36,063 bases of DNA from a virus, in the IMG/VR virus record IMGVR_UViG_3300047327_000021, positions 1 to 36,063 of that record; one strand, written 5' to 3'. The notes below the pieces were generated by a model. It made no database searches, had not been told where the DNA came from, and saw only the letters and a program-made list of their open reading frames with translations. Numbering within the stretch: the first letter of the stretch is position 1; each line of letters opens with the position of its first letter. Below, in pieces: positions 1 through 6,534 of this stretch. Position numbers and translations under genes: made by a program.

Positions 1-554
1 GGCCGGCCGGAGGTGTCGCAGGGCACTGCGCCTTGCTGGCCCGCGGCGAAGCTGGGCAGGGTGGTGTTGGCGAGGCAGCCCAGCAGCGTGGCGTTGGTGG
101 CCGTGGCCGTGCCCGGGGCCACCGGCGCATTGGTCAGGGTTTGGTTGGCGGAGGTAGCCGCACCCGCAGGCAGGGGCAGGCTGGCCGCGCTGACCGGCCA
201 CGCGCTCAGATCGACGCCGCCCACGGTGGGCTTCGTGCGCAACGATCCAGATAGGTCGAGGCTTTCCGGTTGAGATCCGGCCGTATAGGTCGGGGGCGAT
301 GCGCTGGCGGTCGGGCTGGTGCCGCCGCTGCCGCTACACCCCGCCTTGCAGGAAACCCAGAGGTAACCACTCGTATCCACGTCAGGGGTGGCGTAGCCGA
401 GGCCGGAGGGAAGCCACCCCCACATCGCGCCGGAGTTATTCGGCAGGTTCGAAATGCCGTTAAGCCCATTGTATGAAAATTGGCCGGGCGGGTTCTGCGC
501 GCGAGCAACGGCAGGCAAGGCCGCCAGCATGGCAGCGAGAAGAATGCGACGCAT
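1..554 (-). CDS. Exported virion- or surface-associated protein, N-terminal part, cut by the left edge
   Basis: The frame opens at ATG 554 and stays open to position 1, giving 184 residues and no stop. An AGGAG ribosome site lies just upstream, 13 bases after the tailspike stop. Residues 1-19 look like a Sec signal peptide (MRRILLAAMLAALPAVARA, then QN). The mature part is rich in Ser, Thr, Ala and Gly and holds two Cys pairs (CKAGC near residue 70, LGCL to VPC near the edge). It is the last gene seen in the left part of the late operon. The partial frame entering from the right edge (35866-36063) has the same composition and may be its C-terminal end; joining the edges directly would be out of frame, so some bases would be missing. 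Function unknown: a secreted or tail-associated protein is possible. Confidence 0.75.
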   Translation of the reverse strand, partial: MRRILLAAMLAALPAVARAQNPPGQFSYNGLNGISNLPNNSGAMWGWLPSGLGYATPDVDTSGYLWVSCKAGCSGSGGTSPTASASPPTYTAGSQPESLDLSGSLRTKPTVGGVDLSAWPVSAASLPLPAGAATSANQTLTNAPVAPGTATATNATLLGCLANTTLPSFAAGQQGAVPCDTSGR

Positions 555-567
555 CGGGTGTGCTCCT

Positions 568-2667
568 TTAGGGGGTTGTCCAGGTGGGTGACGCCAGCGT
601 TCCGGTTTGCCGATAGAGGGTGCCGTTGCTGATGTTGGTGTAAATCGAGCCGGGACCGGCCTTGCCCGCCCCGGTCCCGCTGGTGCCGTTCGAGGGTGCG
701 CCCGCGGCCTTTATGTCGTATGTGCCCAGCGTGCCCGCGCGCCCGCCTGGCCACGATCCATAGGCCGCATCCCATATCCGCACATCGCAAGGCGTACTCG
801 AGACATTGCCGATGCAGGCAGGGCCGGTGATTTGGTCGATGCAGCCTTCGATGAGGTTGGAGCTATCGACGCCCGCGCCGAAGGTGACAAAGCCGAGGGT
901 GGGGAGGTAGCTATAGAACTGCCCGCTCTCGTCCCAATTCGAAATATTGAACTTCAGCCGAGACGCCTTCACGTAGGCGAGTGACACGCTCGCATACATG
1001 ACTTCGGCCACGTTGCCGGCAGTCACCAGGTTCGGAAAGGCGGTGAGCGTGCTTGCCGGGATGCCGCCCATGTTCACGAGCGTAAGATCAATGTCTAAAT
1101 GCAGGTTCGGATAGGCGGCATCGGAGAAGTTGCCGATTATCACCGCGTTGCCCTGGCTGTCTGGATAAACCGGCCCGACAAGGTTCGCCTGTTCGAAGAA
1201 GGCAACCCCGCGCACAAGGATGCGCCCGCCTCCGTTGATGTAGAGCGCGCACCCGCAAGTATCGAGGACCACGCTCGCCATTTCGATAGACCCGCACGAG
1301 AACATGAAGATGCCCGTGCCGCTCTCCACCGCATTGAAGGTGCCCACGCGCCAATCGTTCGCGAACAGGAAGTTTATGCCGCAGCTGCCGCTCAGTATCT
1401 CGGCCTCGCCTATGATGCCGTTTAGGCCCGTCACCTGAATATTGAACGTGTCGCCGTAAGTGGAGCTGTAGGACCCATGCACGCCGCCCGTGATGTTGAT
1501 GTGCTCAACAATCGTATCGGCCTGCAAAGCACTGCGCTGCGAGGCGGAAATCCCGCCGAACATGCCCCAGCCGCCATAATTATAGTTCCCGCCCGCAAAG
1601 TCCGCGCACCAAGAGGGGAGCCAACTGCATCCCGTGCCCGAACTTGCCGTGGTGCCGTTGGAACGGGTGGCGCGCGCCGCAAGGAAATAGCCGGAATGCG
1701 CCGGATCGAACACGCCGTTAAAGCCGTTCGCCGCCGTCCATTGCTGGATTTGCAGCGCCGGAGGAAGACCAAACGCGCCGCACCCCTGCCCGCCATTGCC
1801 GAGAACGTCACCCTCGTAAACGGTGGCTCCCGTGACGCCGCCCACACCATTTACCGCCGTGACATTGATATATCCGGCCTGGTAGGGGCTTTGCTGAGTC
1901 GATGCGCAATAGATCAGATCGCCCACGCTGTAGCCCGTGCCCGCGCTGCCAATCGTGACCGGCGTTTCATAGAGCCAGCACCAAAAGCGCCCTATGGCAA
2001 TGCCGGAGCCGCGAAAATAAATGCTACCGCTGTTGCCGTTCACATAGAGGTTGCACATGCCCAAATGCGCGCGAGGCGGCACAATGAGCGTGGGCAGGTA
2101 TAGCCCCTGCGACGTGGGGCCGGTGGCGTAGAATGGCCCCTGCGTCAGGCTCCCGCCGATTTGCGCGCCAACATAGGGCGTGCGAACAATGAGGCCAGGA
2201 CCGGTGAGACGCACATATTCCGGCACCACAAGCGTCGAGCTGACAAAATAATACCCGCGCGGTAGGTAGCAATCGACAGTTATACGGAAGGTTACGTTAT
2301 CGAGGCTGGTATTCTTCAATGACAGCGCCATGAGCTGACAATAAAGAAGGAAACTTTGCAGCACCGTCACACAGTCATAAGTCTGTTCGGTGTTCCAGAC
2401 TTCCCCGAAATTATAGACGCCGAGCACCAGGAGCTTATCGTTCAGCGTCAGGCCGGTTTGCACAGCGCGCGGCGTGGGAACCGTGCCGTGGCTGAAGATG
2501 GACGCGCTACCGGGGGCGGCTGTCCAGGCATTGAGGGCGGCGCCGCTGCTTACGCTGCCAACAAGCCTGCCCTGGCTGACAAACCATTGGTACCACGCAT
2601 TGGACACCGCGCCCGTCTGCGCATCGACAACAGGCAGACGGGCATTCGGTGGGTTCTGCGCGGTCAC
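568..2667 (-). CDS. Probable tailspike / receptor-binding protein
   Basis: A 699-residue protein starting at GTG 2667. The N-terminal about 60 residues (MTAQNPPNARLPVVDAQTG..., with a VSNAWYQWF stretch) resemble the short virion-attachment segments of podovirus tail proteins. The rest is rich in Gly, Asn, Ser and Thr with alternating hydrophobic residues, as in parallel beta-helix tailspikes, and has many Cys. Middle stretches such as residues 440-560 read as successive short beta strands. The C-terminal about 50 residues are a Gly/Ser/Thr-rich tail. It would bind, and possibly cleave, host surface polysaccharide. No catalytic residues can be assigned by eye. It lies after the lysis genes and before the exported protein. 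The call rests on length, composition and position; the exact receptor or enzyme class is unknown. Confidence 0.7.
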   Translation of the reverse strand: MTAQNPPNARLPVVDAQTGAVSNAWYQWFVSQGRLVGSVSSGAALNAWTAAPGSASIFSHGTVPTPRAVQTGLTLNDKLLVLGVYNFGEVWNTEQTYDCVTVLQSFLLYCQLMALSLKNTSLDNVTFRITVDCYLPRGYYFVSSTLVVPEYVRLTGPGLIVRTPYVGAQIGGSLTQGPFYATGPTSQGLYLPTLIVPPRAHLGMCNLYVNGNSGSIYFRGSGIAIGRFWCWLYETPVTIGSAGTGYSVGDLIYCASTQQSPYQAGYINVTAVNGVGGVTGATVYEGDVLGNGGQGCGAFGLPPALQIQQWTAANGFNGVFDPAHSGYFLAARATRSNGTTASSGTGCSWLPSWCADFAGGNYNYGGWGMFGGISASQRSALQADTIVEHINITGGVHGSYSSTYGDTFNIQVTGLNGIIGEAEILSGSCGINFLFANDWRVGTFNAVESGTGIFMFSCGSIEMASVVLDTCGCALYINGGGRILVRGVAFFEQANLVGPVYPDSQGNAVIIGNFSDAAYPNLHLDIDLTLVNMGGIPASTLTAFPNLVTAGNVAEVMYASVSLAYVKASRLKFNISNWDESGQFYSYLPTLGFVTFGAGVDSSNLIEGCIDQITGPACIGNVSSTPCDVRIWDAAYGSWPGGRAGTLGTYDIKAAGAPSNGTSGTGAGKAGPGSIYTNISNGTLYRQTGTLASPTWTTP

Positions 2668-2673
2668 AGTGGC

Positions 2674-2898
2674 TTATGCGTTCTGAATTGCCGCATGTGC
2701 CGCGTCGGCCTGCGCGGTCATAGCGGCCTGTCCCGCGTCAAGCTGCGCCTGCGTCTCGGGGGTAAGCTCCTCGCCCGCAAGCAACCGCCCAACCACGCCA
2801 AACGCCTCCTCGACCAGGGGAGAAAGCGCCACGCCGAGTTGCACAAGGTCCTGCAAGAGGGGAAGCGCCGCCTGAAGGAAAGCCAGCGCGGCGATCAT
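2674..2898 (-). CDS. Small hydrophobic protein of the lysis region
   Basis: A 74-residue protein starting at ATG 2898, overlapping the stop of the lipoprotein gene by ATGA. Residues 1-25 are hydrophobic (MIAALAFLQAALPLLQDLVQ), followed by a Val/Gly/Leu-rich stretch and an Ala/Gln-rich tail. It could be a small membrane-active lysis partner or a virion protein; I do not recognise the family. A longer version with an upstream start would overlap the lipoprotein gene, so the coupled ATG is preferred. Confidence 0.6.
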   Translation of the reverse strand: MIAALAFLQAALPLLQDLVQLGVALSPLVEEAFGVVGRLLAGEELTPETQAQLDAGQAAMTAQADAAHAAIQNA

Positions 2899-3137
2899 GG
2901 CGCGACCCCCGCGGCGGCCTTCAGGCGGGCGAGCGCCGCCGGGGCACGCTGGCACGCCGTCGCGGCCTGGAACGCCGACAGATCGGCCGCCTTGATGGCC
3001 GCTTTCTGATCGGCCGACGCCGCCTTGACGGCAGGCAGCGCGGCGGTCGCGGCGGCGGTGTAGAGCGCCAGCGGGGAAGCGGCCGGCGGGGCAGCGCACC
3101 CCGCCAACAGCGCCACACAGAGGGCAAGCGCCCTCAT
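2895..3137 (-). CDS. Small lipoprotein, possible outer-membrane spanin
   Basis: An 80-residue protein with a typical lipoprotein signal: Met-Arg, a hydrophobic core and the lipobox LLAGC, with the lipidated Cys at residue 14. The mature part is about 66 residues, Ala- and Pro-rich. Small lipoproteins beside holin-like genes in phages are usually the outer-membrane spanin (Rz1 type) that fuses the membranes at lysis. It overlaps its upstream and downstream neighbours by ATGA, so the three are translationally coupled. The lipobox is clear; the spanin role is inferred from context. No classical inner-membrane spanin with a long coiled coil is evident. Confidence 0.65.
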   Translation of the reverse strand: MRALALCVALLAGCAAPPAASPLALYTAAATAALPAVKAASADQKAAIKAADLSAFQAATACQRAPAALARLKAAAGVAP

Positions 3138-3616
3138 TGCGCAGGTGTCGTCGGGTGCTGCGCCTGCAAGTCCGCAGCCGCTTGGTTCGCGGCCAAAGCG
3201 CCCGCGTCATCGCACAGCAGCAGTTGCCCGTCGACCAGCTTCGGGTTGTGCTTGGCAATGTCGGGGTCGAGGACTTCCGCCTCGGTCGCGATCCGGCATC
3301 CGGCGTTCACATCGGCAAGAACCTGCGAGTCCTGTGCCGGCGTGCAGGCCATCACAGAAACCGCCAGGCCGAACGCGATCACGCCCACCAGAACCTTGAG
3401 GCCCGCCGCCTGTGCAGCGGCTTCGGCATCGGCCAGCAGGTTGCTTCCAGTGGCGAGTGTGATCGGCCCCTTGCCCGCGTTGGCAGCATCGGCCGCCAGC
3501 TTATCTAGCGCCGACATGATGACGTTCGCGTTCTTGACGTGGAACAGGGCGAGGAGGCCAAGCCCCAGCAGGTTGACAAGCGGCATCGCCGCCAAGATGA
3601 CGTCTACATAAGTCAT
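3134..3616 (-). CDS. Membrane protein with two hydrophobic segments, holin candidate
   Basis: A 160-residue protein from ATG 3616, with AGGA about 9 bases upstream; longer in-frame starts run into the previous gene. Segment one is residues about 4-27 (VDVILAAMPLVNLLGLGLLAL) and segment two about residues 72-92 (KVLVGVIAFGLAVSVMAC). Segment two ends in a lipobox-like VMAC and is followed by a soluble tail with two further Cys, so the protein looks like a membrane protein joined to a lipoprotein-like half. Its position between a one-helix membrane protein and a lipoprotein suggests a lysis function, such as holin. Family not recognised. Confidence 0.6.
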   Translation of the reverse strand: MTYVDVILAAMPLVNLLGLGLLALFHVKNANVIMSALDKLAADAANAGKGPITLATGSNLLADAEAAAQAAGLKVLVGVIAFGLAVSVMACTPAQDSQVLADVNAGCRIATEAEVLDPDIAKHNPKLVDGQLLLCDDAGALAANQAAADLQAQHPTTPAQ

Positions 3617-3627
3617 GGTGTAATCCT

Positions 3628-3813
3628 TCAGTGTTGATTGGGAAAGCGGGTGATTATTTCGCTCTGGAAAACCAGCCAGACCACACCCGCAAATATGGCC
3701 GCCGAAATACCCTTTATTGTCCAGACCGAAAACTTGGCGAACCTCGCATCCATCCATTCGGTGATAGCTTCGCGCATGATGCTGCGCATTTCCTCGCGCG
3801 TGTAATCACTCAT
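3628..3813 (-). CDS. Small single-helix membrane protein, holin or antiholin candidate
   Basis: A 61-residue protein from ATG 3813. The N-terminal half is charged and probably helical (MSDYTREEMRSIMREAITEW), followed by one membrane segment (about residues 31-50) and a short polar tail. It lies 10 bases after the fibre gene and 11 bases before the two-segment membrane protein. Size, topology and neighbours fit a one-helix holin, antiholin or phage membrane accessory protein. The start at 3813 is chosen because the upstream in-frame extension lies in the fibre gene. Confidence 0.6.
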   Translation of the reverse strand: MSDYTREEMRSIMREAITEWMDARFAKFSVWTIKGISAAIFAGVVWLVFQSEIITRFPNQH

Positions 3814-3823
3814 GGAAGCCCCC

Positions 3824-4783
3824 TCACCACTCGATAATGATCGCGCCGGCCGCGCCCGTGCCGCCAAACCCATTGGCGCCGCCATCACCGCCCGCGCCGA
3901 ACATGCCCCCCGCCGCGCCTGACGTGCTGATCGTGGCCGTGTCGGATGCGTTGAACTGCGCTACGCCTCCGTTCGGTGCCGCATAGATGTTCCCGCCGAC
4001 CAGATTTGCCGTAGTGCCGCCCTTACCCGTGACCCAGAAATACAAGCTGCCGCCGATGTTCGCCGCAAAGGCGTTGCCGCCCGACATGCCGGCCGCAAGA
4101 ATGGCTGGGGCCTGCCCGCTGTAGCTTACCGATCCGCCGACGCCGCCGGCATACACACCAAGCGAGCCAGAACCGGACGGAGCATAGCCGCCGCCCGCGC
4201 TCAAACTCAGCGAACCGCCCGCAAAGGTCGATGCCGCGCCGTTGCCGCCCCCACTGCCGCCTGCGCCGGTCGAATAGCTGTAATTGGTCCCGTAGGTGAC
4301 GTTGATGACGCCTTCGATGTAGGCGCCGGAGCCACCGCCGCCGCCGGCACTCGGTGCGCCGCTCGCGCTGCCGCCGCACCCGCCGCCGCCCCACATTCTG
4401 ATTTTGACCTGGGTGACGTTAGCGGGGGGCGTCCAAGTGCCCGAACCGAACAGGTAATACAATGCCTTGCCGAGGTAGGACGTGCCCACGCCGGGAACCG
4501 ATATATTGTCCGTTGTGTAGATCGGGTTTGTCGGGGGGTCACTGTCCGTCGATGGCGACAACACGAACTTATAGGCCGTGCCCTGCACCAGCCAGACAGG
4601 CGCGCATCCATTCGTATCGAGGACCACGGGATTGCTATTCTGCGTGTAGGCGTTGCCATCCGCATACGTGGCGATCTTCGTGGTGGTGCCAGCCAGATAG
4701 GTGAACAGCTTGCCGCCCGACAGCGGCACGCCGCCGATGACGTACTGCAAAAGCTGCGGCGGGGATTGCGATACGGCGGTCAT
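3824..4783 (-). CDS. Tail fibre-like protein with a glycine-rich distal domain
   Basis: A 319-residue protein. Residues 15-100 (PLSGGKLFTYLAGTTTKIAT, then NSNPVVLDTNGCAPVWL) match the recurring N-terminal module of podovirus tail fibres, in which G-x-L-x-T-Y-x-A-G-T-T and N-P-V-V-L-D-x-N-G motifs are typical. From about residue 130 the protein is a glycine-rich domain with many GGG runs, as in fibre or adhesin tips that bind host receptors. Its start overlaps the stop of the PurD-like gene by ATGA. It may be the needle/fibre counterpart of this phage, since no P22 gp26-like coiled-coil needle is seen. Role inferred from the N-terminal module and position. Confidence 0.7.
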   Translation of the reverse strand: MTAVSQSPPQLLQYVIGGVPLSGGKLFTYLAGTTTKIATYADGNAYTQNSNPVVLDTNGCAPVWLVQGTAYKFVLSPSTDSDPPTNPIYTTDNISVPGVGTSYLGKALYYLFGSGTWTPPANVTQVKIRMWGGGGCGGSASGAPSAGGGGGSGAYIEGVINVTYGTNYSYSTGAGGSGGGNGAASTFAGGSLSLSAGGGYAPSGSGSLGVYAGGVGGSVSYSGQAPAILAAGMSGGNAFAANIGGSLYFWVTGKGGTTANLVGGNIYAAPNGGVAQFNASDTATISTSGAAGGMFGAGGDGGANGFGGTGAAGAIIIEW

Positions 4784-6108
4784 GCAAACTCCATTTCAAG
4801 AGCGTATCCATGCTCATGCAGCACCGGAAGCTGCTTCTCCAGCTTGGCGCCAATATCGTTGCGAAAGATCATGTTCGGCAGGCTGATTTGCTTGACCGTG
4901 CCGTAAACGCTCTTACGCGCCTTCTCGACGGTCGCGCCCAGACCTGTTGCGCACAGCACATATTCACCCGTGGTCTGATGCACGCGCGCATCCACCACCT
5001 TGCCCCCCTGCATCTTTTGGCCTCGCCCGATCATCACCGAGGCCAGATGCACATCGTCCCAAACCTCATCAAGGCCCGCGATGGGGTTGCCCTCCACCAG
5101 CTCCGGCGGGCTTTTGTTGTAGGGGTAATTCGGCTGCGCGCAGACGACGCCCAGCGCCACATCGCGTGAAACCTTGAGACTGTCTTTGCCGTTCAGCAAG
5201 TCAATCATCCACTGCGCCACGTCCCCGCGGTGCGATGCAACCTGGATATAAAAGGCGGGCCAGCCCAAGCGGCATGTGAACTCGAAGGGCCAGGCGCGAC
5301 CCTTCGTGTCGATACCCACGCCCACAGCGAAATCGCCACGATGACCGAGCGTGCGCAAGATAGCTTCCATCGGCTTGAGCGCGAGATCAGCCAGCTTTTC
5401 GGCTTCCGCATATTGGCAAACCGTGCCCTGTTCGCCCGTGTTTGGCCCATTGTCCCCCGCCATCAGCTTCTTGTGTTCGAAACAGACTTGCCAGCGTCCA
5501 GGCAAGAAACCTTCCGGCCCGACCCACCCGGAGACGCCAAACTCGCAAAGCATGTCGATTTTGTCCTGCAACATGCAGGGGCCGCGGAGCTTCATGCCCC
5601 GGTCGATCTTGCGTTGCAGCCACCCCACCATTTCGGCCGGATCGTGCGCCACGAACGACAGGCTCTTGTCGTCTTCATCGCCCATGTTTTTGAAAACCAG
5701 GGGCCGCCCGGCCTTGCGCGCAAATGCCTGCGCGTCTTCCAAGGTGCTGAAGCACCGATACGGCGGTATCTCGATCCCAACCGCACGCATGGCCTTCATG
5801 CCGGCTTCCCGGTTTATTTCAAGGGCGGCGCTGGCCTTGCTGGGGCCGAAGATTTTGAAACCTAGATCGCGGTATCGCTCGAGATCGTCCATGTAGCGGC
5901 AGTTGCCGGTGAGAACGACCAGGCCATCCTTGCCGACCCACGGCATTTCGGCCTTCCACTCGTCCACGATCTTGAAGCCCTTGAAGCCCTCGCCGTCGCG
6001 AATTGGCTTCGTGGACCAACGAAACCAGCGCACTTCGTGCCCGGCTTCCGAGCAGCGCAGGGCAAAGTCGAGGCCAAGCGCCTCTTGATCGAGGATCAGG
6101 ATACGCAT
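4780..6108 (-). CDS. PurD-like ATP-grasp ligase
   Basis: A 442-residue protein resembling phosphoribosylamine-glycine ligase (GAR synthetase), an ATP-grasp enzyme. Residues 1-30 form a nucleotide-binding-like start (MRILILDQEALGLDFAL). Residues 136-143 (PLVFKNMG) fit the ATP-grasp Lys strand. Residues 212-228 (HKKLMAGDNGPNTGEQG) closely follow the PurD signature HKR-x5-GPNTGGMGA. Residues 275-284 (FEFTCRLGWP) match the metal-binding EFNxRFGDPE motif, keeping Glu but replacing Asn by Thr and the acidic residue by Trp. These changes suggest a different substrate or weaker catalysis. The length is near normal for PurD. It is embedded in the virion operon between an HExxE protein and the fibre, overlapping the latter by ATGA, which is unusual for a purine enzyme. 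A peptide ligase or auxiliary metabolic role are both possible. Confidence 0.75.
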   Translation of the reverse strand: MRILILDQEALGLDFALRCSEAGHEVRWFRWSTKPIRDGEGFKGFKIVDEWKAEMPWVGKDGLVVLTGNCRYMDDLERYRDLGFKIFGPSKASAALEINREAGMKAMRAVGIEIPPYRCFSTLEDAQAFARKAGRPLVFKNMGDEDDKSLSFVAHDPAEMVGWLQRKIDRGMKLRGPCMLQDKIDMLCEFGVSGWVGPEGFLPGRWQVCFEHKKLMAGDNGPNTGEQGTVCQYAEAEKLADLALKPMEAILRTLGHRGDFAVGVGIDTKGRAWPFEFTCRLGWPAFYIQVASHRGDVAQWMIDLLNGKDSLKVSRDVALGVVCAQPNYPYNKSPPELVEGNPIAGLDEVWDDVHLASVMIGRGQKMQGGKVVDARVHQTTGEYVLCATGLGATVEKARKSVYGTVKQISLPNMIFRNDIGAKLEKQLPVLHEHGYALEMEFA

Positions 6109-6489
6109 TCAGGCGACCGTCCCGTAATCCGGCCCATGCCCAATGAACTGCGCCGCCATGTGCTCGATCAGGCAGGCTTGCCGGTGTTGCCGGCGGTATG
6201 GCGCGGCGGCATCGTCGCCGGGTTCACCTTCGCCGGCAAAGGCCATGTCGAAGGCATCCACCGCCTCTTGCGTGACGCCGCCCTGTGCGCAAAGGCGGGC
6301 TTCCACCAGCTCATGCAGCGCGATCAGCCAGGGGTCATACGGACCCACGAAGCCATCCTCCGGCGCGGGTGCATCCGCAACCTGGATTGCCAATTCGACC
6401 TGACCGGCCTCGTTCTGGCGATAGAACCAATCGCCGACGGTCGCGTATCGCATCTGGTGCCGGGGGATCGTCTCAATTACGATGCGCAT
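6109..6489 (-). CDS. Small HExxE-motif protein of unknown function
   Basis: A 126-residue protein. The N-terminal half resembles a beta-rich module with the phrase RYATVGDWFYR. Residues 59-63 read HELVE in a predicted helix (LIALHELVEARLC), followed by a VDAFD stretch and a conserved-looking APYRRQHRQACLIEHMAA segment. His-Glu-x-x-Glu plus later His residues could bind a metal, so a small metallopeptidase-like or metal-binding fold is possible, but no active-site set is certain. The PurD-like gene starts at the base immediately after its stop. The same general type is common in phage genomes as an uncharacterised protein (from memory, unchecked). Confidence 0.6.
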   Translation of the reverse strand: MRIVIETIPRHQMRYATVGDWFYRQNEAGQVELAIQVADAPAPEDGFVGPYDPWLIALHELVEARLCAQGGVTQEAVDAFDMAFAGEGEPGDDAAAPYRRQHRQACLIEHMAAQFIGHGPDYGTVA

Positions 6490-6534
6490 GTGATTTCAGA
6501 CCTCATTCAGAAGGCGGCCGGTGCCGCCCTTGTT

